From Bacteroidetes bacterium B1(2017) (lineage in GTDB: Bacteria > Bacteroidota > Bacteroidia > UKL13-3): 64,000 nt of DNA. Below the pieces are notes generated by a model. The model had not been told where the DNA came from. It did no database searches and worked only from the letters and a program-made list of their open reading frames with translations. Where the stretch lies: NCBI GenBank assembly GCA_002256395.1, contig NKJG01000003.1, forward strand, positions 310,001 to 374,000, read 5' to 3'. Below, piece by piece: positions 25,157 through 34,231 of the stretch; positions within the stretch are counted from its first letter, which is position 1; each line of letters begins with the position of its first letter. A program made the position numbers and the translations under genes.

Positions 25157-26329
25157 ATGGATAAAAAATCTCAAATTGTTTATTTTCTTGGAGCTGGGGC
25201 AAGTGCTCAAGCTATTCCTGTAATTGAAGGGCTTCGACCAAGACTAGATGATCTAGCTATTTTTTTAAAGTCATTTTTAAAAACTAACCATAATGACGAA
25301 TCATTTCAAAAACTGCCTGAAAATCTGAGAAAAAATCAGGATGTATTATTGCATTTATATAATGAAATATTATGGTTGTATAAAGCCTCAGAATATCATC
25401 AAACTATTGATACATTAGCTAAAAAATATTACATTCAAGAATCAACTGAATTAAACAGATTAAAGCGGGCCTTGATAATTTATTTCTATTTCGAACAAGC
25501 ATTGATTATCCCCTTAAATAGGGAATTGTTTACGAAAAGATTTCCAGGGGTTGATGATTCAATTTTGGATAAAAGATATGATAATTTAATTGCTAGTATT
25601 GCCATTAGGAATGGTGGTCGTATTGAATTAAAAAGTCATATTAAGATTGTTACATGGAATTATGATATACAACTAGAATTAGCTATTAAAAATTATATTG
25701 GTGATTTCATAAATAATGTAAAGAAAAGCTACAATATTCATCCAAATATCCTTAGTTATAAAAATATTGAAAATAGGGATGCCTTATTTGGTTTAGACCA
25801 TTTCGCAGCATATAAATTAAATGGGAATGCATTTTTGGACCCTACATTAGAATTTGCTGATGGAGGGGGGGTTACACCCCATGATTTTACATATTTAGAA
25901 TCTGAAAATTCGAATTTGGTTGGCAATTTTCTTAAAACTTATAGCGATTTATTCCCAGAAAACCATTTGGATAGTATTTCTGCCTTTCAATATTTCAATT
26001 TTGCATGGGAGGAAGAAAATAGCTATGCTCCGAAATTTAATGGACATAAATTAATCCTAAATAATGCTAAGAATGTCTTTAAAAACGCTAAGGTTTTAAT
26101 AATAGTCGGCTATTCATTCCCATATTTTAATTCTGGAATAGATAGAGAATTATTTGAAGATTGCTGGCCTGAACAAATTATCATTCAGGATCTCGAACCA
26201 GAAAAAATTAAGAATAGACTATTTGAATTAGTTCCAAAATTCAAACTACTTTCTCAAAAAATTAGTAACCCAATTGAAATAGTTTTCATGGAACCAGACA
26301 AATACTTCCCTATTCATCCATCAACATGA
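25157..26329 (+). CDS. SIR2-like protein, likely NAD-linked defence effector
   Basis: The 390-residue protein opens with the SIR2-like nucleotide-binding loop FLGAGAS (10-16), has TWNYD at 166-170 where SIR2_2-type proteins carry the conserved (T)NYD, and ends its core with LIIVGYSFPYFNSGIDR. These are features of SIR2 domains that in several phage-defence systems deplete NAD. At the usual K-L-H-G position it reads YKLNGN (219-224), so the canonical histidine appears to be Asn222. It may use another residue (His215 is near) or bind without catalysis. It directly follows hsdR, suggesting it is a back-up effector of the type I system or a passenger in its operon. Confidence 0.75.
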   Translation: MDKKSQIVYFLGAGASAQAIPVIEGLRPRLDDLAIFLKSFLKTNHNDESFQKLPENLRKNQDVLLHLYNEILWLYKASEYHQTIDTLAKKYYIQESTELNRLKRALIIYFYFEQALIIPLNRELFTKRFPGVDDSILDKRYDNLIASIAIRNGGRIELKSHIKIVTWNYDIQLELAIKNYIGDFINNVKKSYNIHPNILSYKNIENRDALFGLDHFAAYKLNGNAFLDPTLEFADGGGVTPHDFTYLESENSNLVGNFLKTYSDLFPENHLDSISAFQYFNFAWEEENSYAPKFNGHKLILNNAKNVFKNAKVLIIVGYSFPYFNSGIDRELFEDCWPEQIIIQDLEPEKIKNRLFELVPKFKLLSQKISNPIEIVFMEPDKYFPIHPST

Positions 26330-26387
26330 TATTAAAGCGAAAAAATAAGATTTGTTAATATTTTCAGAGAGTGTAAAATTGATAAAT

Positions 26388-26420
26388 AAAGCCCCACGAA
26401 TTCACTCCGCAGGGCTATTA
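26388..26420. terminator. weak hairpin between convergent genes
   Basis: AGCCC (26390-26394) and GGGCT (26412-26416) form a short stem between the convergent SIR2-like and primase genes. The outer sequences resemble the stronger hairpin at 12948-12985. Stem pairing is short, so this is tentative. Confidence 0.35.
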
Positions 26421-26472
26421 CCAGAAAAACGGGGGTTAAAACTGGTAAATTTGTTGAATTTTGGGTAAAAAC

Positions 26473-28545
26473 TCAGAAAGGGAGGGTAATAATGCGGAAT
26501 TCATTGTCATTTATGCCGAATTTCTCAATAAATCCATTCTCTTTCATTAGTTTTATATAGTTTTTGGCTTGCCTATCCTTCACATAAAGCATTTCCATAA
26601 TGGCTTTGGTTAATTCTAAGTAGGTATAGCTGGTTTTTAAGGCAAATAGATCCTTGGCTAAACTATCTAGGTCCTCTAATTTCCGTGTTTCCTTTTCTTC
26701 TTTGCTCTTTTCACCCATAAATACATGTCGATTGAGCTCTTTGTTCCAGCCAAATTGAATTAAGGGAACATCCAAGGGGCTACCATCCCTCACCTTGAGT
26801 GCTTTTACTACGCTCACGTTGTTGTTCTCATCTTTTTCAATCGAGAGTATGCCAGCAGCTTTTCGTTGTATCTCAGAGCCTAAATGACCCCTTAGTTTCA
26901 TTCCGCTCGGACTTAAATGCAGCACACAAACAGCAACAGTTTTATAAATTCCTGCTAACCTAAAGAGCTCTTCCACCAATTCCACTGATTGACCTTCATC
27001 ATTCACCGCCGAAATTAAATCGGCAATACCATCAATCACCATCATGTGAATGCCATTGTGCTCGTAGTAAAACCTATCCATGCTTTGAAAAATAACCTGC
27101 ATACGTTCTTTACGCGACATGCCAACCAAACAATAAGCCTTGAACCATTTTGGTGGGTAGTCTAAATTGGCACGCTTAAGAATAAAGTTTAGGTTTTTGT
27201 ATAACTGATCCTCCGATTGCTCGGTATCATAAATAATCACCGCCTTTCCCATTGGGTTGTTTTTAATATCTGTTCCAAGGGTATCAATGTCTTCGCCCGA
27301 ATTGCGCAACACCCCTGAAATCAAACCTCCCAAGTAATTGGTTTTACCACTTCCTTCCATACCCGTAATGCAAAGAATATTGCCAGGAGCTCCAACGGTA
27401 ACACCATTAATACTAACTAACGCATCTGGCTTTATGGGAGGGTTCTTGAAATCAATTTCACAAGATTTCAATATCGACATGGTTTCCTCATAGATAATGT
27501 CGAGCATGGTGCAAAACATCCTCTTGAGGTGGTCTCTAGTAAAGCCCAACCTGAAAAAATCCGAAATATCCTTTTCTGTTTTGGTACCAGCCAATGGCAA
27601 TGTCAACACTTGCACATCACAATCCTTCAATGCCTTTTGGTGTCGCTCAGCTGCGTCTTTGCCAGTTTTATCTGTATCATAAAGCAGGGTTATATGTTTG
27701 AACCTAAAATTTAACCTACGTATAATTTTCTTGGGTATATTGGCCGTTTCGCTATTAAAGCAAATGGCATTAAACCCTTTTGAAGCAAGACTCATCACAT
27801 CCTTTTCGCCACCTGTAATAAACAGAATATCTCCGCGAGCTGGCAATTGCTCTAGTCCAAAAATATAGCCATCTACCAATTCACCCGCATACAAAAAGCG
27901 AAGTTTTGAGTACGGCCGGTATAGCTTTAAAAAACGCTTTCCAGGATAAGCAAACATAGGTTCTTGGTCACTCGAATTCAAAGTATAAGAACCACCTTCT
28001 TTGTTCACTCCTTCAAATTGCTTTACACTGCTAACTCCATATTGAATCAACACTTCTTGAGTAATACCGTATTGTTTCCAAAAGTCCAATTCAATAGTTG
28101 AAAAAGGCTGGTAGGATGGTGGTTTAAACGAAACACTGATATTTTCATCTGGAATCGAAGGCAGTGTTTCTTCACCAATTTTCACAACAATGGTTTTATT
28201 CTGCATGGTATGCTGAGCCTTTTGTTGGCTTCCACCTAATCCAAGCCCCATTTCATTGTCAATTATTCTGAGCACATCAAAAAAATCAGACTTAATTCTA
28301 CAATCTTTATTTTTGATAAAACCAACCAAGAAAAAGCAATCTCCTGCAAAGTCTGCTTCTCCAAAGTCTTTGATTTTATAGGTGTTTGTAGCCTTATCCA
28401 AATAAACATGGCAAGCCGCTTTGGTATCCTGGTAATATGGGTTCAGGAATGATTTACCTAATTTCCATTGACCAGGGATATAATGGTTGAAAACTCCTAA
28501 GCCATTGTTTGTAGCTCTCAAAATAGCCTCCTTTGAAATTGACAT
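26473..28545 (-). CDS. primase/helicase-like protein: toprim plus RecA-like ATPase
   Basis: The 690-residue protein has an N-terminal DNA-primase-like region (HVYLDKATNTYKIKDFG at 46-62), a toprim domain with Glu247 (GGEKD) and Asp290-x-Asp292, and a C-terminal RecA/RepA-like ATPase with Walker A GMEGSGKT at 395-402 and MVIDGIADLIS as Walker B. A winged-helix-like tail follows. This domain order is common in replication proteins of Bacteroidota integrative elements and phages. The HTH gene lies 8 nt upstream on the same strand. Confidence 0.82.
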   Translation of the reverse strand: MSISKEAILRATNNGLGVFNHYIPGQWKLGKSFLNPYYQDTKAACHVYLDKATNTYKIKDFGEADFAGDCFFLVGFIKNKDCRIKSDFFDVLRIIDNEMGLGLGGSQQKAQHTMQNKTIVVKIGEETLPSIPDENISVSFKPPSYQPFSTIELDFWKQYGITQEVLIQYGVSSVKQFEGVNKEGGSYTLNSSDQEPMFAYPGKRFLKLYRPYSKLRFLYAGELVDGYIFGLEQLPARGDILFITGGEKDVMSLASKGFNAICFNSETANIPKKIIRRLNFRFKHITLLYDTDKTGKDAAERHQKALKDCDVQVLTLPLAGTKTEKDISDFFRLGFTRDHLKRMFCTMLDIIYEETMSILKSCEIDFKNPPIKPDALVSINGVTVGAPGNILCITGMEGSGKTNYLGGLISGVLRNSGEDIDTLGTDIKNNPMGKAVIIYDTEQSEDQLYKNLNFILKRANLDYPPKWFKAYCLVGMSRKERMQVIFQSMDRFYYEHNGIHMMVIDGIADLISAVNDEGQSVELVEELFRLAGIYKTVAVCVLHLSPSGMKLRGHLGSEIQRKAAGILSIEKDENNNVSVVKALKVRDGSPLDVPLIQFGWNKELNRHVFMGEKSKEEKETRKLEDLDSLAKDLFALKTSYTYLELTKAIMEMLYVKDRQAKNYIKLMKENGFIEKFGINDNEFRIITLPF

Positions 28546-28553
28546 ATGGACGA

Positions 28554-28856
28554 CTAGGAGTTTAAAATGATATCAAGTTGGTTAGATTCCGAATACATGA
28601 AATGTTCTAGGTCAGTTAATCGGAAAATAGTCTTTTTATTTATTTTGAAATAGGGGATACGTTGATTCGTTTTATAACGCTCCATGGTTCTTCGACTCAC
28701 CTTTAAAATTCGGCATGCTTCATAGATATCTACAAACTCAATGGAAAGTTGTTTTTTCCTGTCACCCAGTTCATCTATTTTAACCTGTATTTCTTTTATC
28801 GATTTAAAAAGTTGGTTGATGGTTTCTGGTTGGACTAATAATGGCTCCATAATCAC
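28554..28856 (-). CDS. excisionase-like helix-turn-helix protein, 100 aa
   Basis: The N-terminal half is helical. The C-terminal half carries a MerR/excisionase-type HTH (VDIYEACRILKVSRRTMERYKTNQ-like segment, then IPYFKINKKTIFRLTDLEHFM), typical of the small helix-turn-helix proteins of Bacteroidota mobile elements. It could act in excision or control of the primase gene with which it forms an operon. A second Met two codons in is also possible as start. Confidence 0.8.
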   Translation of the reverse strand: MIMEPLLVQPETINQLFKSIKEIQVKIDELGDRKKQLSIEFVDIYEACRILKVSRRTMERYKTNQRIPYFKINKKTIFRLTDLEHFMYSESNQLDIILNS

Positions 28857-28902
28857 GATGTTTATTATGGCAGCAAGGTTCGATGAATCCCTAAAAATAA
28901 AT

Positions 28903-28930
28903 GGTTAAGTTAACGGTTAAGTTAACCATT
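28903..28930. promoter_or_regulatory. tandem 12-mer within a palindrome; operator and/or RteC terminator
   Basis: GGTTAAGTTAAC occurs twice in tandem (28903-28914, 28915-28926) and the outer parts ATGGTTAA/TTAACCAT pair. It lies immediately after the stop of the RteC-like gene and 47 nt before the HTH gene. It could terminate the first or regulate the second. Confidence 0.4.
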
Positions 28931-29770
28931 TTATTTTTTAACACGCTTTCTACCAGCATCTAAAGTTTTTATTTTGTTGTTGAAATACGTCGACAACTCG
29001 TCAAAATAGGCTCCTGGGTTGGTTTTATTTCTGGCTTTATGTAATTTAATGTTTTCATCCTTTATGGAAATATTAAACATGTTTGCCCATAATTTAATTG
29101 CCATTGATTGGGTCAGGTTTCCATTAGATATTGATATTGATTCACTTTCGTGCAATGCTGTAATTAATACAATCAAATCAGTATCCGATCGATTCCATAT
29201 CAATTTTGGCTTCTGTTCTTTTATTTCTATACGAGGTTCAGGATCATAATCTTTTTTGGCATTTTCAAATAGGTGTAATTGGTCTCCATTAAATTGGGGT
29301 TTTATCGCTTTTTTTAATGATTTAATTTTCCTTCGAATGAATTCTTCAATACAATAGATAAGTTCACGGACCGAAAGGATAAAATAATTTAGTTTTTTTC
29401 TTAATCCGACCTCAATTTCAGTCCAATCCTTGCCAAGTACTTCGCATTTTACATTTAGTAAAATTAAATCTAAGTTTTCGGGAAGGTATAATCTTCTAAT
29501 TTCATGTATGTAATTAATGTTCTCCGTTAGTTCATCAATCACATGACTTGTTTTGTTATTTTCCTGAATAAAGTTCAAGACTTCCATTTTAATAACGTCG
29601 AATAGCAAAATTGATTTTGCTCTAAATTCTCCAATTGTGGCATAAGAATTAATTTTAATTCCTGGATCAAATTGATTTTCGAAATTGTTAATTTGGGGTT
29701 GTGAGGTGTTGTTTATTTCAACTTTTAACGATGATACTTCTTCAATAATAGATTCAAATGCAGCCAGCAT
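28931..29770 (-). CDS. RteC-like regulator, 279 aa
   Basis: The C-terminal 110 residues (WNRSDTDLIVLITALHES, then SMAIKLWANMFNI, KARNKTNPGAYFDEL and NNKIKTLD) match the pattern of RteC-domain proteins, which control excision of conjugative transposons such as CTnDOT. The middle segment (FILSVRELIYCIEEFIRRKIKSLKKA) is also typical. The presence of RteC, an excisionase-like HTH and a primase together argues for an integrative element. A hairpin follows the stop codon. Confidence 0.75.
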   Translation of the reverse strand: MLAAFESIIEEVSSLKVEINNTSQPQINNFENQFDPGIKINSYATIGEFRAKSILLFDVIKMEVLNFIQENNKTSHVIDELTENINYIHEIRRLYLPENLDLILLNVKCEVLGKDWTEIEVGLRKKLNYFILSVRELIYCIEEFIRRKIKSLKKAIKPQFNGDQLHLFENAKKDYDPEPRIEIKEQKPKLIWNRSDTDLIVLITALHESESISISNGNLTQSMAIKLWANMFNISIKDENIKLHKARNKTNPGAYFDELSTYFNNKIKTLDAGRKRVKK

Positions 29771-29940
29771 AAATGCAGTTTTAGGATAAATAAAATATTG
29801 GCAATAGCTATTTTCAGATATCTAAAGGCAATATTAATTATTTAAGTTGTGACTGTATATTTAATTATTATGATTATTATTAGAATAAATGCGACAATTT
29901 TAAAGCTGCAAATAGATTTAAAAATGAATTGAAATTTTAA

Positions 29941-30130
29941 AAAAAAAAAAGCTGCCTCAACCTAAATTGAGACAGCGATTTTTAGCCTATGAAATTGCGT
30001 TGCTCTACCCCTAGACAACGCAATTCAAAATTAAGTATTAAATTTTATTTGCAAAATATTGGAAACAAATAAATCCGGTTTACTGGATTTATTTGCGATA
30101 TTAATTTGGAATTCAATACTTTCCTTTCAA
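29941..30130. repeat. cluster of hairpins (370-bp intergenic region)
   Basis: Three strong inverted repeats follow one another: GCTGCCTCAA/TTGAGACAGC (29951-29976, one mismatch, after an A-run), AATTGCGTTG/CAACGCAATT (29993-30025, perfect) and CAAATAAATCC/GGATTTATTTG (30066-30095, perfect). AAGTATT/AATACTT flank the last. The first is probably a bidirectional terminator. The others may form an element recombination, transfer or replication site, or a structured leader for the small gene at 30141. The stretch 29771-29940 is AT-rich with nothing recognised. Confidence 0.55.
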
Positions 30131-30140
30131 TCTTTGATTT

Positions 30141-30341
30141 ATGACAAAACAAGAAGTAGATAATTGTATTGTGGAATTACTTAGAATGGAGGCAGGTCCA
30201 TACCTAAATCAAATGTTAAACGATGAGCAGTTTTTGGCAGAATTTTGGGTTTACCAAAAGAGCGGTGCAATCCTTGATGAAAATACCATATTAAGGGAGG
30301 CCATAAACCACATTAAAAAGAAGGTTGGGTATTATAACTAG
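30141..30341 (+). CDS. small hypothetical protein, 66 aa
   Basis: The protein is an acidic, helical 66-residue chain (MTKQEVDNCIVELLRMEAG to INHIKKKVGYYN) with no recognised family. It is the only + strand gene between 26.3 and 36.5 kb and follows the hairpin cluster. Its size and helical content would suit a small regulator or anti-defence protein, but this is unsupported. Confidence 0.45.
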   Translation: MTKQEVDNCIVELLRMEAGPYLNQMLNDEQFLAEFWVYQKSGAILDENTILREAINHIKKKVGYYN

Positions 30342-30346
30342 ATTTA

Positions 30347-30445
30347 ATGCCCATAACCGCCCAAGCTAAGTTGCGAAAAGTAAACGAACAAATTACCGAA
30401 AAACTAGCCATGAGATTTAGTAAGTGTTTGGTGCTGGCGTTTTAG
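30347..30445 (+). CDS. 32-codon ORF, possible gene remnant
   Basis: The ATG lies 5 nt after the stop of the 66-residue gene. It encodes MPITAQAKLRKVNEQITEKL and then ends after 32 codons, overlapping the 3' end of the convergent TraB-like gene by 4 nt. It may be the truncated start of a longer element gene cut by insertion of the genes to the right. No Shine-Dalgarno is seen. Confidence 0.25.
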   Translation: MPITAQAKLRKVNEQITEKLAMRFSKCLVLAF

Positions 30446-31098
30446 TAAATCCAATTCAATTTTATTTGGTGTTTTTCATTATAATCTTGCACTTTTTCAA
30501 TTATTGATTTGCGGTGTGCATGGCCAATCATAAAGATTGCTTTTTTGTATTCATGGGTTTTACTAAAATCATAAATATTTTGCAACATAATATTTTCACG
30601 CTTTTCATTTAAATTTTTCCAGGAGTTATGAATTGCAATTAAATTTTCATCACCCAAATCTTCCACTTCGTTTTGAATCGCACCGTAAATGTCGTCATTC
30701 ATTCTCATACAATCATCACTATTTAAAAAGCTGAACCCATACAAGTTACTATAGTTTCTCTTTTGGTCTATAAGGCTTCTAAAATCAAACCCATTTTTAC
30801 TTATGCTACCTTCAACTTTACTAATTAGCTTTTTATAATTTTGAAAAAAATCTTCGTCGGGGATATCTTCGAAATCTACTTGAACATTTTTAAATTCGTA
30901 ACTTTCCATGTACAGATGTATTGCATCAGTTTCTAAATTACTACGGCTTTTTTCAGTATAATATTTATCATAATATGAAGGCGGCAATTCTTCAAATATT
31001 ACTTCTGGACTAATCTTTTTGAAAATATTAGACAATTCAAATGAGCTACATAATCCATTTTTAGCATGAGTTGTACAAATTAAATGAATTGAATACAT
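30442..31098 (-). CDS. TraB/PrgY-like protein, 218 aa
   Basis: The conserved points of the TraB/PrgY/TIKI fold are visible: an N-terminal HLICTTHAKNG, EVIFEELPP around 32-40, and a C-terminal IFMIGHAHRKSI near 188-199. Family members include pheromone-shutdown proteins and metal-dependent peptidases. Here there is no signal peptide or membrane segment, so it would be cytoplasmic. It sits alone in the defence-rich region, flanked by long spacers. The function is inferred only from the fold motifs. Confidence 0.55.
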   Translation of the reverse strand: MYSIHLICTTHAKNGLCSSFELSNIFKKISPEVIFEELPPSYYDKYYTEKSRSNLETDAIHLYMESYEFKNVQVDFEDIPDEDFFQNYKKLISKVEGSISKNGFDFRSLIDQKRNYSNLYGFSFLNSDDCMRMNDDIYGAIQNEVEDLGDENLIAIHNSWKNLNEKRENIMLQNIYDFSKTHEYKKAIFMIGHAHRKSIIEKVQDYNEKHQIKLNWIY

Positions 31099-31279
31099 AA
31101 TTAATTGTTTTCAGGGTTGTACGATTGCACCTCGTTTTCGGGCTTTGCGTTCGGGCGGGTTTCGGAGCACAAAGTTTCAATTTATTACTAAAGTTCATTT
31201 GATGCACTAATTTCCAAGTTTGTATGTCAGACCGCCTGACGCAAAACCAGTGTTAGTAGTAGTGGCTTTATTCAATTCA

Positions 31280-33118
31280 TTAATTCAATTTTGCAACTAT
31301 TGTGTTGTAAAGAGTTATAAATTCATCGTTTGCTCCATCAAACCATGTCATTCGCAATTCATCAAAAGTTAAATTGCAATAATGGTGTTCAGCAACTTTA
31401 CTTCCTCCTAAATGTCCTCTAATTCCGCTGTCAGGATAGTTTTTGCAGAAGTTTTTTGCGTGATCAAAATCAGTGTATGTAATTTCAGAACCAGGGACCA
31501 GTCTTTGCAATGCCGTTGGGTGTATATAGTTTTCCAAAAGCCGTTTTTGAGAAATGGCAAAATCAGTTCCGTTGGTTAAGCCATAATCAGCAAGATTTGT
31601 TTCGTTTGGTGAAACGGCTGCTGCATTTTCTTTGTCACTATCTAAAAAAATGAAAAATGGCTTTTCAAGTTTTGTAAAAAGGTCGAGATTTACCCAATGC
31701 TTTACACCACCGCAACCACCTATTGGAATAACATTTATACTTAATTCTTCAAAAGTATGTGGGATTAATCCGTTTTGTTTGTATAGGATGGCTTTATGAT
31801 GCATTGCATTTGCATCATCAATTCCTTCCACAAGAAACAACAGTCGTGAAGTTGAAAATAAAGGAGTAAATGTATTGTCTGGCTTTATGCCTAAATCCTT
31901 TGCCAGCTCCTTGTAATCAATATCAGTTTGATTAACAGTGTATGCATTGGCGGGTTTAGAAATGTGAATGATATTATTCCGTTTTGTATTGCCTACAATG
32001 GTTGGCGAGTGCGTGGATGTAATTACCTGATAACCGTTTTCTGTCAGCAAGTTCAATTTATCAAATAAGCTGTCTTGTGCTGAAGGATGCAAAAATGTTT
32101 CAGGTTCTTCAAAACCGAAAATAATTTGTTGTGTAGCATTTGTTCTTTGAGTTTCTGCTAAATACTCAAAGTAGGACATCATCGTAATTCGCCTAAAACC
32201 ATCACCTCTTGAACTTAGCGGAATATTATTGCCGTTAGCTGTGCTTACAAATGAAGTAGAGATTAATTTACTCCAGTCAAATTCAACTTTTGGCTCAACT
32301 CTTTCAGTTGATTTTAAAACATCATTGATTTTATCAGTTACTTTTTGAAGCACACCGCCGAGTTGTGTTTTAATTGTTTCTTCCATTTCTTCAGTATCAA
32401 CTTCATCTTGGATCAGCTTAAAAGCCATATCCTTGAAATACTTCTGAATTGTCGCATCTGTATCATAAAGGGACGTGTCTGCTTTGAAGTATTGGAATGA
32501 TGGCAGAGCCTTTTTTATTGCGTCTCCAATAGCTTTTAATTTTGTTGTCCCTGAACTTGGAATTTCTTCGTATTCATAGGTAAATGCTATATTATTTTGC
32601 AGATTGAATTCTCTTAATTTTTCTCGTTTCTCAACATTGTTGTATGCATCACCGTTTCCTTTGGCTGTTGCAATTGCATTTGCGTTACATTGAGCAATTA
32701 ATTGTTGCTCTGTCTTAAAAACAAAATCACTTGTTCCTGTATATTTTTTTCTAATAATTGATGTTTTTGGATTGGCCACACTGGTTTCGGTTACAATCCA
32801 ACTTTTTTTCCATACCAAAAGATTGTCTTGATTGATTAATTCCTCTGCCTCAATTGTTGTCGGTATTTCTTCACCAAGCAAGTATTGTAACTTTTGACAG
32901 TCAAAGAAAAGCTCAACAGAAATTACATTTTCATTCGATTGAACATTATAGTCTGCTCTAGATAGTTTGGTTTCGTTAAGAGAAGCATCTATGGATTTAA
33001 GGATAGTAGATTTTCCTGCATCATTTTGTCCTACGATGCAATTAAACAAGTCGAAATTAACAGTGATTGAACCATTAATTCCTCTGTAGTTACTTATGAT
33101 TGCTTTTCTTAAAATCAT
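31280..33118 (-). CDS. OLD-family ATPase/toprim nuclease
   Basis: The 612-residue protein has an N-terminal ABC-type ATPase: Walker A GQNDAGKST (30-38), signature-like LSSRGDGFRR (301-310), Walker B FGFEEPE (334-340) and STH switch at 368-370. A C-terminal toprim nuclease follows with Glu431 (LVEGIDD) and Asp493-x-Asp495 (FLDSD). This is the layout of overcoming-lysogenization-defect nucleases, many of which act in phage defence. There is no adjacent UvrD-like helicase, so this is not a Gabija pair, and no second effector is adjacent. Palindromic spacer sequences lie on both sides. Confidence 0.85.
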   Translation of the reverse strand: MILRKAIISNYRGINGSITVNFDLFNCIVGQNDAGKSTILKSIDASLNETKLSRADYNVQSNENVISVELFFDCQKLQYLLGEEIPTTIEAEELINQDNLLVWKKSWIVTETSVANPKTSIIRKKYTGTSDFVFKTEQQLIAQCNANAIATAKGNGDAYNNVEKREKLREFNLQNNIAFTYEYEEIPSSGTTKLKAIGDAIKKALPSFQYFKADTSLYDTDATIQKYFKDMAFKLIQDEVDTEEMEETIKTQLGGVLQKVTDKINDVLKSTERVEPKVEFDWSKLISTSFVSTANGNNIPLSSRGDGFRRITMMSYFEYLAETQRTNATQQIIFGFEEPETFLHPSAQDSLFDKLNLLTENGYQVITSTHSPTIVGNTKRNNIIHISKPANAYTVNQTDIDYKELAKDLGIKPDNTFTPLFSTSRLLFLVEGIDDANAMHHKAILYKQNGLIPHTFEELSINVIPIGGCGGVKHWVNLDLFTKLEKPFFIFLDSDKENAAAVSPNETNLADYGLTNGTDFAISQKRLLENYIHPTALQRLVPGSEITYTDFDHAKNFCKNYPDSGIRGHLGGSKVAEHHYCNLTFDELRMTWFDGANDEFITLYNTIVAKLN

Positions 33119-33163
33119 TTTTCTTTATTTCTTATGATTAGTTTTCTTTATTCAGTGTTTAAG

Positions 33164-33310
33164 TGCCATTACTGGTACGTTTGCGATTTGCGATGGTCGT
33201 GCGTTTGAACTCAAATGTAGCTTAGGAAAACGAAATTCACAACCACAAAATCCCATCAAACAAAGACCAATTGCACGCCTATTGCAAATATACTGTTACC
33301 TGCATGTGGC
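33164..33310. repeat. spacer with imperfect terminal inverted repeats
   Basis: The left end GCCATTACTGGTAC and the right end GTTACCTGCATGTGGC (reverse complement GCCACATGCAGGTAAC) agree at GCCA-N6-GGTA. Related words lie left of the OLD gene (TGTTAGTAGTAGTGGC, 31251-31266) and right of the next gene (GCCATTGCAGGTACC, about 34084-34098). The arrangement resembles recombination sites between gene cassettes but lacks canonical integron core motifs. Confidence 0.35.
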
Positions 33311-33320
33311 ACTATTATAG

Positions 33321-34031
33321 TTAAACGGTGTCTGCAATAGATTGAATTTTTCCCCACTCGTCATAAAGTAAATCTCTTCCGTTCTCAACTACTTTGTCCA
33401 TTTGAGTCAGAAATTTCCCATTGTCGTATTGGATATTAAAATTATTCACATCTTTTGCTTTCCTGTTTAATAGATGTTCGTCTAAAGTATTTATTAAGTC
33501 AGTTAATGAAGCAAGCAATAATTTGTGCGTCTCCTTGTCTGACTTTAAAAGTAAAAGCAACTTAATTCTACTCATTGTAACTTTCTCGTGCAGTATTTTC
33601 TTTCTTTCATCGTTCTGATATTTTTCTTGAAACTCAATATTCAAAAGTTTGGCTTGTGTCATAACTTCAGAAATAACATTTCTCGTTTCAGTAACCCAAT
33701 CTTGTCGGTTGTTGGCACTGAGTGTTGCTTTAATTTGTATAAGTGTAGTTTCTCTGTTCGCTTGAATTTGTCTATTTGAAATAATTAAATTGATAATAAT
33801 GCCAAGAATTGAAATAATTAGAGCAATTATCCAAGGCATGTTTTCATCTTTATACCAAACTTGAGCAGTTTCATTAACACTTAAACTTTGGATTCTCAAT
33901 GTGTCAACGCTTAATTTAGACTGAATAGAAACAGTCAGTGATTTTAGTGTCGTATCCTGTTTGTTTTGCTGACCAAAAGCAATTGATAATAGAAAAAATA
34001 TTGCTGTTAGGAGTAATGCTATTTTTCTCAT
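33321..34031 (-). CDS. hypothetical membrane protein, 236 aa
   Basis: The N-terminal hydrophobic segment MRKIALLLTAIFFLLSIAFGQQ is a likely signal peptide. A short exported stretch follows (about 22-68), then a membrane helix near 69-92 (IIALIISILGIIINLIISN) and a cytoplasmic helical domain (about 95-236). Similar two-hydrophobic-segment, helical proteins occur in defence regions, but I recognise no family. It lies alone between palindromic spacers in the accessory region. Confidence 0.6.
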   Translation of the reverse strand: MRKIALLLTAIFFLLSIAFGQQNKQDTTLKSLTVSIQSKLSVDTLRIQSLSVNETAQVWYKDENMPWIIALIISILGIIINLIISNRQIQANRETTLIQIKATLSANNRQDWVTETRNVISEVMTQAKLLNIEFQEKYQNDERKKILHEKVTMSRIKLLLLLKSDKETHKLLLASLTDLINTLDEHLLNRKAKDVNNFNIQYDNGKFLTQMDKVVENGRDLLYDEWGKIQSIADTV

Positions 34032-34231
34032 GTCTTGTTTTTTGTCAATTTCTTAAAGTTGGTATCGGATTTGTGTCCCTTGCCATTGCAGGTACCAGAC
34101 TTATATGCTTGCCTTTATATCGGCAAGTTACAAAATATCAAAACATTTCCTAAAAAGGGATCAAATCAATTCCCCACTTTAGGAGGGTTCTAAAAATTGC
34201 TTTTTTGATGAAATTGGTAAAAAAAATCACC

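Noticed and set aside
31280..33118. Gabija or PARIS system
   Set aside because: The OLD-type nuclease has no adjacent UvrD-like helicase and no AriA/AriB-like pair; its neighbours are a TraB-like protein and a membrane protein.
31251..33316. Canonical integron attC sites
   Set aside because: The GTT words do not fit GTTRRRY and no integron integrase is seen, so only cassette-like palindromes are reported.
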